Assembly: GCA_009741485.1 (NCBI GenBank)
Contig: CM019216.1
Location: 56,603,804 to 56,667,803, forward strand
Length of the DNA stretch: 64,000 nt
Reading direction: 5' to 3'
Origin: Malurus cyaneus samueli
Lineage: Eukaryota; Chordata; Aves; Passeriformes; Maluridae
A program made the position numbers and the translations under genes. Positions 49,171 to 60,945 of the stretch are shown one piece after another. Numbering within the stretch: position 1 is the stretch's first letter; each line of letters begins with the position of its first letter. The notes beneath the pieces are model-generated. The model did not search any database. It saw only the letters and a program-made list of their open reading frames with translations, and was not told the DNA's origin.

Positions 49171-52100
49171 AATTTGATTCCCCCAAATGAAACTTCTCAT
49201 AACTGTAAAGTGAAATTAAAGGTTTGGGGTGGGTGTTGCTGAGGATACAGAGGCAGTGATCCCTAGAGTGAGACTGACTTATGTCTTCACTTACACAAAT
49301 AAATAAATGATGTGTCCTTAATTTTGAGGAGCTCTATTGCCTTCCTGGTGTGCAGCAGAATTTTGGAATTTGTTGGAAAGAAATAGTCCTCAGGCAGACA
49401 GGTGCTTGCTGTGACCTACTGAAAAGCCACTCATTATTTGGGTGAGTCACAGGCTTTTGAAGATTCCCATTGACAGCTTGCTTTGGGCGCGTTTCCAGAA
49501 TCTCAGGAGAAAGTGATTCACATTGGTCCAAATGCAGAGTTGACTTCTGGATGGAACATGGATGAAACAGATCTGTTTGGCAGTGTCTGCTGCTGCTCTC
49601 CCTTCCCCTCCAGAGCAAAAAGACCTTTGGCCTTGCAGGGCAATGTATTTACTTTCCTGCCCCTTGTCACCAAGACTGTTGTTAGTTCAGTCAGTACTAA
49701 CAATTATTTCACTTCCTACTCTTGAGTATTCATTACAGACTTCATACCTTACTCAGAGATTACACAACCCGGGAAGAAAACTCGTATGTCTATTTTTACA
49801 GACACCAGTTTCAGATACTTAATTCTTTTTTTTTTTTAATCCATGATATAATGGATTATTCTGTAGTAAGGGTGACATTTGGATGGTGTTCCGTAAGTAA
49901 TACCTTGGGACTACACGCTGAGTAATGAGGAGGAAACAAAATATCGAGTAGCTACCTCATCCCATCAGTGTCAACTTTGCTTTGAATTAAATGTTATATC
50001 ATGTCAAACAAGTAGCTTCTACTCATTAAATTAAGATGTTTATGCTATTGCATTTGTGCAGAGAAAAGTCAGAGCTAGGGCTCTCTGGGTCCCTTAGTTC
50101 ATTGTTGCATTTTTTAATGGAGATTTAAGAGCAATTTAGCACTTAACTTACAGTGATTTCTCTGAAACTCGCTCACAACCCCATAGGGGGCATATGGCAT
50201 AGATAGGAAGAAGAAGGTGAGGTGTCTCAGAATAGTCTGAGAATTTTACACTTTCATGAAAAACAAAAGGGGGTTTTTGCTTGTTGATTTTACATGAATT
50301 GTGATACTCACATATGTTAGGGAATCTTGTGTCTTTGAAGCACAATGCATTTTTTTTTTAAGAGTCAGTATGGAAAATCAGGGCTAGGCCCAACAACAAT
50401 CTTGATAACTTTTTATGATGTAGAGCATCCATAAGTCTGCCATAAGTTGATAAGCATCCTGTTTACAGAAGCTTTGTGTTGCTACAGTGGAAAGAAAAAT
50501 CATCTGCTTGTGGTCTTGCCTTCAGCAAACCTCTCAGCCAGCAGCAGAAACCATTCCAAGGCAGGAGGGTCCTGGGTTTGGTCCTGAGTTCCTGGGTCAG
50601 GGAGGTGGAAAGTGTCTCGACAAGCAGGCTGCAGTGCATTACCAGACTGCTGGTGCTAGCAAGGGATTGTTAGCTGCAGTGGGGTGCTGAGCAGAGCCAG
50701 AAGGCTTGGTCTGAGTGTGTTTGACTCTGCATATCCCAGCACTGCCACAGCTGCTGTACCTGAAAGGGTCCTCGTGTCTCAGGCCTTTTCAAACATCTTA
50801 CTGCATAGATATGAGGAAAGTTTTCGTATTTTGCATGTCTTAATTGGAGAGGATGTGCAGACAACCTTTACTTTTTACTTGAACGAATAAGTAATTTAAA
50901 AAATACTGTTAATACAACAGGAAGCTTAGCTACAATGCATAAATTAAGGAAGAAAATAATCTTCATTCTTAAGGGGTCATAGGCTTTATAAGATGAAAGA
51001 GATAACACAAAACACATGACGAGCTTCCCTTTATGGTACCCTTAGAAAAATTTCTTTCCTTTGAGGTCATTTGCACCTCACTTCCAATTTCCTGAAAAGC
51101 TCATTTGAAACACTCCCATACAGAAGCCTACTTATGTTCTTTCATTTCTGATGTAAGGATCCGAGACCCAGAATGTCTGTTGTGGTCTGTGAGCCTTTAT
51201 TATAACATCAACTATGTGATGATTATCCTATTATTTTATCATATTTCATCTTAATCACTAGATTTTCAGGACCTCATTATTCCTAAAACAAAGTTGTTTC
51301 AAATTCCAGTAATGGTTTGATTATCATCCTAATCATCATGCTCTTTTTCCTCCATGGTATTTCACCTCAAATATATTTTTAGAAAGAACTCACAAAGTCC
51401 CAGCTCTACTTTTTGTCATACTAAGTAATGCTCACACTTTCAGGCTCCTGTCATGTCATGTTGGTTGCTGGTTCCCATTCCAGTTTGCAGTAGGCTTTCT
51501 GTGTTTGTCTCTGTGAAGGCTCGCCAGTGACACATCAGCAGTGATATTGTATTGCCTTACCTCTACTCTAAGCAATCCTTCCAATTTATCTGAATAATAA
51601 ATTTCTTTGAGTACCATGTCACATGGTTAGTTACAACTGTTTGTAGGCTATAACCATTGGAAGTCGACAGATATGGTCAGATTTTTCCTTCCTTTTCTTC
51701 CATGTCTACCTGATAACTTTGAGCTCCTCAGTTATAAAAGGCCTGGTTCTGATCCATGAATATAAATGTTTACATTTGGGGTGGTCCCAAGGGTTTCTTG
51801 AGCAGATTTTGATCATATCTTGTATTGACTAATATTCCCATTTTGTGATCAATGTCATTAATCCAGTCCTAGCTCTCAATTCCTAAATTAGATTGGGAAT
51901 TGCCTCAAAGACAGCCCACAAGATCTGTAACTTCTGCCTTTCCTTCAGCCTAGCGTTCCATTTTCAACATAGGCTGTGATCAGTCCCCCACCCTCCAGTT
52001 CTCGTGCGTCTTAAATTTCTGTGCTGATGTCCCTCCTTCCCCTCCTAACTAGTTATTTCCCAGAGGGAACCTGTTGTCACTGAAGTGCTTCAGTTGTTCA

Positions 52101-52931
52101 GGCATAATTCTGTGAGGCATTGTCCAGGTGGTAGAGGGTGTCACAGCTGAGCATCCTCCAGTATCAGCAGAGTGGTGGGAGCAGAGAGCACTCAGCATGG
52201 TTCAAAACATTGCTGATGTGGACTGCAAGGACCCCTCTTCAGCAGGATGTCAAAGGTCTGCTCTTGCTTGCTGTGCTGGCTCTAAGGAATTTACTTTTCA
52301 CAGTTTACCTTCATGACTGTACCCATAATGCAATCACTATTTAGTATTTTTCTCAGCCCATCTTTTCCAAAGGTACTGTGAAGTCTCTCCTGATTCCATT
52401 TGAAGTGAAAATTTTCAAAGTGCAAAAATTTAGAAGCATTTGGCATATTTTAAAAAATAGGAAGCCCATTTACAAATATGATATTATGCATTTTTAAATT
52501 ACCCCTTCAGCTAACCTTTTTTATTTTAAATAGCAGATACCATATTAGGTAGACTGCTGGTTTTGATAGTTTTAACAGCTAATTTTACCAGATAGCTATA
52601 CAAATTTGAATAGCATTTTTCTCCTTCATTAAATATAGGGGAAAGAGCTAGTGTGGCAGCTTCTATCCTTTTTACATGCATTATTGCATTTTCTGTGGTT
52701 TTCATAATAGAAGTATTGTGAAACATCTGTAGTATTCACTTTGCATACGTTTTGTCAGGTGGAGTATCTCATCGATGTGGCAACAAAGGTATACAAAACA
52801 TGGGAAAAGGTCATCCCTGCTTGAACTTCCTTCTGTGTAGCACTAGGTCAAAGGAGGCAGTATGATGTCAGTGAAAAAAATAATTACTGTTTTTTTTCTC
52901 TCTCTTAATGCGTGCAGAAATTGTTGTTTCT

Positions 52932-52955
52932 AAAAAAAAAAAAAAAAAAAAAAAA
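52932..52955 (+). repeat. (A)24 homopolymer
   Basis: An uninterrupted run of 24 A. The sequence before it does not resemble a processed gene or a known SINE body, so I read it as a simple repeat rather than a retrotransposition tail. Its length is likely to be unreliable in sequencing. Confidence 0.9.
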
Positions 52956-55289
52956 GGAAAAAATTTTCCTTTCCCAATAAAATACAAAAGTCTGTTTGTG
53001 TATTATTTAAAGTATCTTCCAAGAAAAACAGCTGCAATACTCGTTGAAAGAGAGAAGGATTACTATCATTTAAAGGAAAGAAACAGAAAATCTTTAAGAT
53101 CGTTTCTTTTCATGACAAAGAAACTTAAAAAGCATGGCAGACAGGATCTTCAAAGGTTTTAAAGTCCTGTCATCAGCTCCCAATCAATAGGAGTTAGATA
53201 CCCAAATTAAGAGTTCAGTTCAAGTCTTCAAAGGTATTTGGGTGCTTAACCTCCTTTTACCTTTCACATCACTTCTAAGAGTGAAATGGCAGTTCGATTG
53301 AAAGCATTTTGATGCAGTATCTTCATGTCCAGCACTTGGATAATCTGTAGCACCCACTGATATTTAGCATAGTGGATACTTCTCTTGAAAGTTTTTTATT
53401 TGTTAGAATATGTGTGGAGTTGGTCATGTTTATTAAATTGTTTTCCTTTATAAAACAAAAAATTTTCTTTGAAGCAAAAAACTCAAATGTTCGCAAAGGC
53501 TGCAAATTTGCAAAACTCTTGAGTCTGTATTGACTAAGGATACAAATAAAAGAGATTCCTTTGTAAAAGTTTTACAGGTATTGTTTTAGGCTTTGACTTT
53601 CCTGGTGTGTGCCTGCACATTTGTCTGTGCAGGATAAGGCTCCAGCCAGATAACTGATGTTACCATCAATGTAAAAAGCCAGACAGCATGCAAACTATTG
53701 TCTCTCAGAGATATTCCATGCATTGTAGCATCTGTCAAAGTTGCCAAGCCTCCAGTACAAGGGGATCCTGGTGAAAGCTATGCAGTCAGGACTACCTCTG
53801 CCTTTATTTTTATTATTTTTAAGTGTTTGTAGAAATCTTAGATGGTTCCCATCTACTTGAAGTGCTCTGTCTGATAGCGGTGCCTGGGGCATACACAGTG
53901 GAAGTGGCAGTGCCCTGTGTTAACATGGAAATACTGTTTGTTTACAGTCTTGAGTCACTGAATCCTTCCTGTCAGGCCGAAAGCATTCATTATAATGCAG
54001 GCACTTACATCTCCACAGCCTGCTCTTGAATGACATCAAAACATAAGCTGGAATTTGTCATTATTATTGTCATATGCCTTGGAGTTCGTGAATGGGCCAT
54101 GGAACGCAAAGCCTTGGGTGCTGAGTGGCATGTTTGGTCTTTTGGAGGAACAATTCTGCCTCTAGCCCAGCATTTGCATCTGAGACAGTTGTCACAGCTG
54201 CTCCCAGTAATGTTGACTGTCATGTTTTTAGTGCAAAAGCACCTCATCTGAATAGTTGGGCAGTGGTTACACTCCACATTTTATAGATTTTCTCTTTTTC
54301 TGTACCAGTCTGGCCTTTCTTCAGAGCTGGTGCTGAGACAGTGGTTTTGGGGATGGGGAGTGGGAGGCAGGGCAGACACATTTGCTTTCCTGCATTTATG
54401 TTCGACACAGGGCCCATGGTTGCTCCAAAGGGCAGCACCTGCTGCCCCGTTGTCAGCCCGCTCCCAGAGCCAGGACCGTCTGCAGGATTCTTGCTCCTGC
54501 CACTGCACAGGGGCAGCTGCTGAGCAGGAGGAAATGAGTCTCAGCAGGCACAAATCTATTGCCTGCGTTTTTATTCTTTCCATTTCCTTCAAGTGGAAAA
54601 CAGTCTGACCAGTTTCTGAGGATGAGGGATATAAATCTGTCTGCTGCTATTTATACCGTGCTCGTCACTACAAGTGTCTAAATGCTTAAAGTATATATTT
54701 GCTGCCGAACCTGAGGTGGTCTTCAAGCCTCTTGGGCTGTCACGAGGAGGTGTATCTTAAACCAGGAGAGGAGAGGAGTCCTAGGGGATGTCCAGGTCTC
54801 ATTCTTCCTCCTGCTTGGGCTGTGGCAGGTTGACTCTTAAGCACGAGGCCCCTGGGGTATTGGGAGGGTGGTAGGATGGACCTCCCTACTTGAGATGGGG
54901 TTGAATGGTGACCTCGAGGACTTACTTGCATCACTGCCTTATTATCCACTAACATTGAAAAGGGAACATTTTGTGTTCTGAGCCTCAGAGACAGCACTGT
55001 GAGTTCTCTTCTTATCTGGGTGGGTAGAACAGCAGTGGATATCTTTTGAACGTGGTCATAAAAATGGATGTGTCTGTTTTGGTTAGTTATTTTAATAAAT
55101 TACTTCCCCTGACTTTTTTTGAATGATAAGATTCCCCTTTTCTGTCTGGTCGCTTTCAAACATTCACTTTCACCACGTGTGCATACGTGTTATTCTTTAT
55201 TCCCATATTCTACATGGACATTCAAACAATATTAAAACCACTGATTCATTGAAATATTTTTTAAACTGTTGTTGTTAGTCATTTTTGTA

Positions 55290-55560
55290 TTGACCGAATT
55301 TTTCACTGATAATATTGTTGGCAGCAGTCCACGTCTGCCTGGCTGGAGGCCAGTTTATGCTCGGCAGGATGAGCCCTATTGTTCAGCAGACTTGGATTTT
55401 GCTAAACTCTTTAACAGAAATATGTGTCAGGAGATTTGCAGCTATAAATTGGATCATGTTGGTGAGGTTGGGAACTCGCTCAGTGCGAAATTGAACATTT
55501 CGCCATGCCTGTTGCTAAATGTGTTTGTGCATGTTTCCTCCATGGGTTTCAAAAAATAAA
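55290..55560. promoter_or_regulatory. Candidate conserved block just upstream of exon B
   Basis: Unique sequence with retained CpGs, ending about 180 bp before exon B. It contains an open frame of 96 codons with no family resemblance and no acceptor/donor pair to make it an exon, so a regulatory (for example splicing enhancer) role is more likely than coding. Confidence 0.25.
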
Positions 55561-55693
55561 AGAAAAAAAAAAGACGAAAGTATGAAAAAAGGGAGACCTG
55601 TTGAGCTCTGTCTTTTACCTTATACAGCTGGTACTTGCTTTGATGTCGAGTGGTTGAAAAATGCAGCGATCCTTGGTTTTGTGCATTGAAATG

Positions 55694-55736
55694 CTAAAAG
55701 CAAGTCTGTTTTCCCTTTTTTCTCTGTGTGTTACAG
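55694..55736 (+). promoter_or_regulatory. ARID1B: Exon B 3' splice site
   Basis: A CTAAA motif (candidate branch A at 55697) precedes a tract of mainly T and C interrupted by TGTGTG, ending in TTACAG. The branch A would lie 40 nt from the exon, at the far end of the common range. No AG occurs between the tract and the used AG. Confidence 0.7.
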
Positions 55737-55826
55737 GCAGTCAGATGCCACCGCAGCCTCCTGGCAGCCAGTCAGAATCCAGCTCCCACCCTGCCTTGAG
55801 CCAGTCACCAATGCCACAGGACCGAG
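55737..55826 (+). CDS. ARID1B: ARID1B internal coding exon B (90 nt, phase 1-1)
   Basis: The exon completes the split glycine from exon A (g + gc), then encodes 29 codons starting [16 protein letters not shown] and ending SQSPMPQDR plus one base. This continues the ARID1B protein directly after SPASIPG, in the Pro/Gln/Ser-rich low-complexity region N-terminal to the ARID domain. The acceptor is a clear pyrimidine tract ending TTACAG at 55736. The donor reads GAG|GTTTGT, which lacks the usual A or G at +3 and A at +4, so it is weaker than the donor of exon A. Length 90 is a multiple of three and the phase is 1 at both ends, so the exon could be skipped without a frameshift. The frame stays open past the donor to a stop at 55997-55999. 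No domain can be assigned; as part of BAF the segment is presumably a flexible linker (inference). Confidence 0.95.
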
Positions 55827-55832
55827 GTTTGT
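55824..55832 (+). promoter_or_regulatory. ARID1B: Exon B 5' splice site, suboptimal (GAG|GTTTGT)
   Basis: The donor matches U1 snRNA at -1, +1, +2 and +5, but has T at +3 and T at +4 where A/G and A are preferred. The exon A donor matches GTAAGT fully. A weak donor on an in-frame exon is a common setting for alternative inclusion; whether that happens here is inference. Confidence 0.75.
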
Positions 55833-58800
55833 TAGGTGTTGGGGCTTTTTTAGTTGGTGCCAAATGCAGCCTTCATTTTAAGTTGCACATTAGCAATGTG
55901 AGATTTCCTGGTATTTCTTTTCTTTTCCCAGGGAAAATAATGACAGTTTTTATTGTAAAAGGCTTGGGGGGTTTCCGTCTCTGGGGAAAGAGCAATTGAA
56001 TAGCAGGGTTTTACCAAACTATAATTGAAAACAAGGTTTTCTCAAAATACAGTGAATGCCCAGGGTATAAAGGCAGTTTCTGTAAATACTTGAGTCATGT
56101 GCTAGAGAATACAACTCTTTGTTGTCTGTCTTGCAATTAAGATGTAGAGAAAGAGTGCGAACTATGAGCAGTTTTGCTACTGTTCCTAAAATTGTCATCT
56201 CTATTATCTTTGCATGGACACAATAGTCCTCTAACCAGTTCTAGGATAAAAATATTTTTCAGTAAAAAGGGAAATCAAATCATTAGGTCATAGGGTTCAA
56301 ACATTTGGAAATCTTGCAATGGAAAAGCTTGCAGGCAACAGCACTGTTCTAAAAGGGTGCTTCGTACCATGTGCTCACAAAAATAAACAGAACATTTTAA
56401 AATTAAAGTTACCTTTTATAAACTTTAGGCCCTTTTTTCCTTTCACCTCCTTTCTCCCTGGCTCATGGAAGAGACTTGTCACAGCTTTGTTGCGTGGCCA
56501 TACATGTGATCAACTGCTGGAAACTGGACATCCTGTCCATGCAGTGGTTAACATGTGCCAGTGACAGGCTTGCAAAACAGACACATGATAACTGTGATAA
56601 ACATGGAGTTATTTATGAAATGCCCCTCCTAAAATGTCTTGCTTCCAGAAATATCCCAAGTAGCACCATATGGGGATACCATAAATACTAGAAGTTTTCT
56701 CACAGTGAAACAAGTTGAACTCACAGAATGACAAATTTCTGGGATAGCATCCAGGAGGAGCTAAGAGGACTCACAAAGAAGAGCAGAGAGTCTTAATTTT
56801 TGCTGTTTGTCTGGGTTGAATGTACCCTCCCCCAGGAATGCTGATTTATGAGAACATGAAATATATAGAATTCTGTGTTCATTTATTTTGTTTCCTTTCC
56901 TTTTCAGCCATTCTTTTTATGCAGTTTTTAGTGCAGGGACTTAATTTCCCATTCAAAAAATTCAGAATAATATACATACGTGTTCGGTGAAGAAAGAATG
57001 GCATCAGTACCCCATACAAATATATGATGTTTTGTGGGATGGAAATGTCACAAGGCTGCAAGGATGGATCAGATGGAGGCTTTAAAGACCCAAATATCTC
57101 AGAAAGATGTGTGCATTTCCTGGCACAACTGGGTCTTGGCATGAAACGTTACACTTTCCAGTAATAATTATTTCTGCAGTGCGTGTTCCTCACCTGTCTA
57201 TGGGGGACAAGATGGGTCTGACAGATCTGGAAGTGTTGAACCTCTCTGTTCTGCTGCAGAACAAAACTGGGGTTCATTGTATGGTCAGGAGAAACAGGCA
57301 GGTATTTAGAAGTAAAACAGAAGACAGCTGCCATAATTGGGAAGTCAAAGTCATAAGTAACAGTGAAAGAAGTAAAATTTAGAGATTGATTTAGTTTGCT
57401 TTTTTCCTCTCTGCAGTGAGAATTCTGGGTATGTTCTTAGAGGAAATGTGCTTAGGAATGTTGCAGGTTTTGCACACTTAATATGCATGATCCTTGTGAC
57501 CGAGCTTGTACAAGAAGTCCATTTGTTTCATGCAGGAGATTCAAAATTTGTAACTAGCTAGGTCGTATTGATTTTGCAGAACATGTTCCCCAAAGCTTCT
57601 CTAAAGTCTGTGCTGTACGCGCATAAACATGCGTGCATTCCCTTTTGTGCCCTGTCATTGATTAGAGGCTCCTTTGAAATGGAAAACTTCACCTTTTAAA
57701 AAGGCTGTTACATTAGTTGATTCCTTTGCTTGCTTGAACTGGTTTCCACAGAACTTGAAGAAAGGAAGGAGGGGGAATGATGGGGACTCAAAGGGAAGGT
57801 GCTTGTCATTTACTGATAAAAACCTGAGCAGAAAATCGTTGCTGCTAAGGACACCTGATCCTTGGGCATCTGTTACAGTAATTTAAACTCTTGGCTTACT
57901 GATGCACTTTCTCAAAAAAAATTAAAGGAAAATGAAAACAAAAACCCCAGAGACACTTGGTAGGAGAGGGTAATGTTTGTTTTCACACTTTGCGTGGCAT
58001 TTCTTTCCTTGTTTAAATGGAGAATTGGATGAACAAAAGACTACTAATCATTGCTTGAGCAGAATCCTCTGCTCTCAGTACTTGAAAAAAAAGTTATTTA
58101 CCAGCTATCATGAAGATTGACTGATGGGTGGAGTCTGTAGCACTTTGGGATGCTAAGCCACTATCCTGACTCATTAAGTTTACACTTATTTTATTGTTAA
58201 AGTGTTTGATTATATTTTATCCTGCTTTCTATGGTTACTCAGCACCCACTGGGAATTTTTTTTGTTTGCCTGCCTAAGACTCTACATCCTCTGTCATACA
58301 ATGCAGCATGAAGTAATGATCACATTTTTACGTGTACATTCTGTGTGTGAAAGTAGGGGAGTAGAAATGTAGTGCATATATATAATAATAGGCGTTTCTT
58401 GGGGGATTGGATTTTTTTTTTTAACTCCTCAGCTTTCTTTTTATATAGCTTATTTTATACCTTTTGTAATAAGCATTAAAATGCTCACTTCTTAATAATG
58501 TTTAAATTTTTTGTGTCCTGCTCAAGTTGTGGAACGTTTGAACCTGCTCAGTGTAAATGTAACCTGCTCTTTTAGGCACTTCTGTTGTTATCCCACAACT
58601 GGTAACTGGCCACTATTGTTTGATGCCCACACTGTGAAATGGTTTTAGTTCTACCAACACACGCTGTCTACCTAAGAAACAAGAAATTGCATTTATTTTG
58701 TGTTCATAACCTATTTCTTAGCTCACGTGGCTTTGAAAGCACTGGGACTTGAAGTAAGTCCCATACATCTTAATGGACTGTTGGAGCTGGAGAGCCGTGG

Positions 58801-58872
58801 AGACAGACTGGTGTTAGAAGTCTCCTGAAGAAGCAAAAAGTGTGTTTAACTGCTGCTGAATCCCAACAATTA

Positions 58873-58925
58873 CCATTAGTGGGACTACCATAATGGCAGT
58901 GTAGTCACGACTAATGGAGGTAGTC
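58873..58925 (+). other. Interleaved inverted repeats (pseudoknot topology)
   Basis: CCATTAGT (58873-58880) pairs with ACTAATGG (58910-58917), and GACTACC (58883-58889) pairs with GGTAGTC (58919-58925). The order A, B, A', B' would allow an H-type pseudoknot in RNA, or mark a rearranged duplication of a dyad. Confidence 0.5.
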
Positions 58926-59839
58926 ACTGAAACGTGGTAGGTTTTGGGAGGAAGGGGGATGCACATTTTGCTCTTGCTTTGTGATAGATCTACTCCAGAC
59001 TTTCCTTTATGTGATCAAAAATAGGGGGTTTGATATTTTGTGTTTATTGAAGTCAAAGCTCTTTATAAACTTCTGTTGCATCAGCCCCAGAGGTAGGACA
59101 GCAGTAATATCTCAACTGTTGTAGTCATTCAGCAGATACTTGAGGTGCACAGGGGCTTGAGTTCCCTATGTTCAGCTCTATCTGCTTATTTGTTAGGGTT
59201 TTGGAAGCTGTGCTTCGAGGTTGTCCGTAGAAGCCAGAGCTGCTCAATGAGAAGTTATTTCTAGGGATCAAATAGAAATCCAGCATGTCCTGGTAGACCC
59301 CCTAAATTAGTTTCCTGAAGCTGCAGCCTGAAAAAGAAACCTTCGTCGTGGCCATTAGCTTATACTCCCATTCTTACTTTTGTAAACTAATGGAGATTAC
59401 TGCCTGCTCATATGAATGTTCAACCTGCAAATAGTGCAAGCACTATTAGGAGAATATGTGTCACAATAATATTGAAATAGGCACATTTACCTCTGCAGGA
59501 ATAAATGGTTCCTTATGTAATTTTAAATAAGCTTAGAAAACTTCTGTGCTTTTAAGTAGTATTTTCATGCTTATGCAGTTGGATGTATCGGTGTCAGGTT
59601 TCAGTCTTATATTAAAATAGTGAATTGGGAGCTCCTGAAAACCATTGAATTTAATGAAAACAGTTAATGACTTCATGTTATTACTCCAGCAAGCACTCTC
59701 ATAATGGGGATACTTAAAGAAGCCTTATTTATTAGTGCAAATGTATATGGGTCAGAATTAATTTTTAAAAAATCTTTAATTGTTTTCCCCTTATAATTTT
59801 CACAGCGGTACATAGTTAAATATTCATGATAATGCTGAT

Positions 59840-60180
59840 GATATGCTAAAGGTCTGAAATAGATCTGGAGTCTCAAAATCAACACAGGTTATTTAACCCT
59901 TTTCATCTAATGCACCATTGGGGACTTGCTGAGTGAAATCCCAGAGCACTGGAATAATTAGAAGATAGTAATGAGGATTTAATTAGTCCTTGAGATATGC
60001 TGAAATAGGACCACTGAGAACTTTTCTTTTTGGACATGGATTGCAAGCAGAATTGATGCTGTTGCAGCTGCTGTGATGTGCTGGAAAATGTATTCCATTG
60101 CTGGAGGCAGTTTCATGGCAGCATTCTGTGCCTGTCAGATCTATGTGGACAGTGCCTGGAGAAATCACCTCCAAAATTAT
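59840..60180. promoter_or_regulatory. Candidate conserved non-coding element
   Basis: TAAT/ATTA cores (ggaataatta, gtaatgagg, tttaattagtcc) and a unique stretch around 60000-60130 with GCAGCTGC-type E-boxes (ttgcagctgctg). No repeat or coding signal. By-eye call. Confidence 0.25.
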
Positions 60181-60895
60181 TGAATAGAAGTTGCTGCCTT
60201 CTCCATCACCTTCTCTTAGTACCTTTTCATTTTTTTTTCTTTTTTATGTCATTCTCTCTGTTCTTCCTTTATTTCTTTCTGTTGTTAGCATCCAGCTTTT
60301 GAGCAGTGTTGTACAGTTGTGTGCTCTATTAAAAACATATCACAGACAGGGACAAGGAGTAAGAAACTGCACGGTCTTAAGAGTACAGGTGTTGTGCTAG
60401 GCAAAATTTGGATTTTTTTGACACTACTGCTTGCTAGGTTTATCCTCAGATCTTGTCCTTATTTAGTATTAGATCTTCACAGGAGTGATATTTATCAGTA
60501 GCTGCAATGTAGTAAATTTAAATAGCTTTTTTGGCAGTCAAGATGTTATCCAGCAAGAGGTTGTAACAGATGGGATGTGATCAGGCATTTTGATGTTCTC
60601 TTTGTGCTTCCCTATAAACACTAAGTAGCAACTCAATTCCTGTAACTAAAATTTCCTAATTTACCCATTAGATTTCATACAGGTATTTTTCTCGCCTTCA
60701 GCTGTTTTCTGGTCATACTTATTGGTACACAGTCATCACATAAATCCACTGTCACACATTTTCTTCTAACAAAATATAAATGTTTTTCCTTGTGTGGAAG
60801 ACATAGAATACAAATCGGGTGTTTTGCACTTACGATTCCCGATCAGATTTATGGCTTAATTCTGACATTTGATGTTAGAGATTCTTTTCCCTGAA

Positions 60896-60945
60896 ATCTA
60901 TTTTCTTCTAAAAAAAAAAAAGAAACCAGAAGGAGGAAAATAGAT
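60896..60945 (+). other. Stem-loop, 10 Watson-Crick pairs extended to 14 with G-U
   Basis: ATCTATTTTC (60896-60905) pairs with GAAAATAGAT (60936-60945), and TTCT (60906-60909) can continue pairing with 60932-60935, using two G-U pairs in RNA. The loop is mostly an A-run. Confidence 0.8.

Larger units (their letters stand above)
38835..55736 (+). other. ARID1B: Complete ARID1B intron between exons A and B (16,902 bp)
   Basis: This is a GT-AG intron (GTAAGT ... TTACAG) interrupting a glycine codon after its first base. It holds an interrupted CTG repeat, a 28-bp tandem duplication, two adjacent palindromes, the longest CR1 fragment of the window, a 24-A homopolymer and several blocks with the look of conserved non-coding sequence. 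A possible unproductive exon at 42077-42186 is entered separately. In the rest (for example 38920-40560, 44250-46460, 49200-52900 and 52980-55280) I recognise nothing beyond intronic sequence. 45240-45540 and 54340-54540 are locally richer in G+C but have no identifiable gene. Confidence 0.95.

Noticed and set aside
52908..53162. Lys-rich frame of 84 codons behind a pyrimidine-AG
   Set aside because: The Lys run is the 24-A homopolymer, and there is no donor or family match.
55269..55559. Open frame of 96 codons close to exon B, considered as an extra ARID1B exon
   Set aside because: Not Pro/Ser/Gln-rich like neighbouring ARID1B sequence, no matching ARID1B peptide, and exon A joins exon B in phase as in known ARID1B proteins.
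55827..55999. Open continuation of exon B counted as coding
   Set aside because: The protein departs from ARID1B at the donor; treated as intron and reported only as possible retention.
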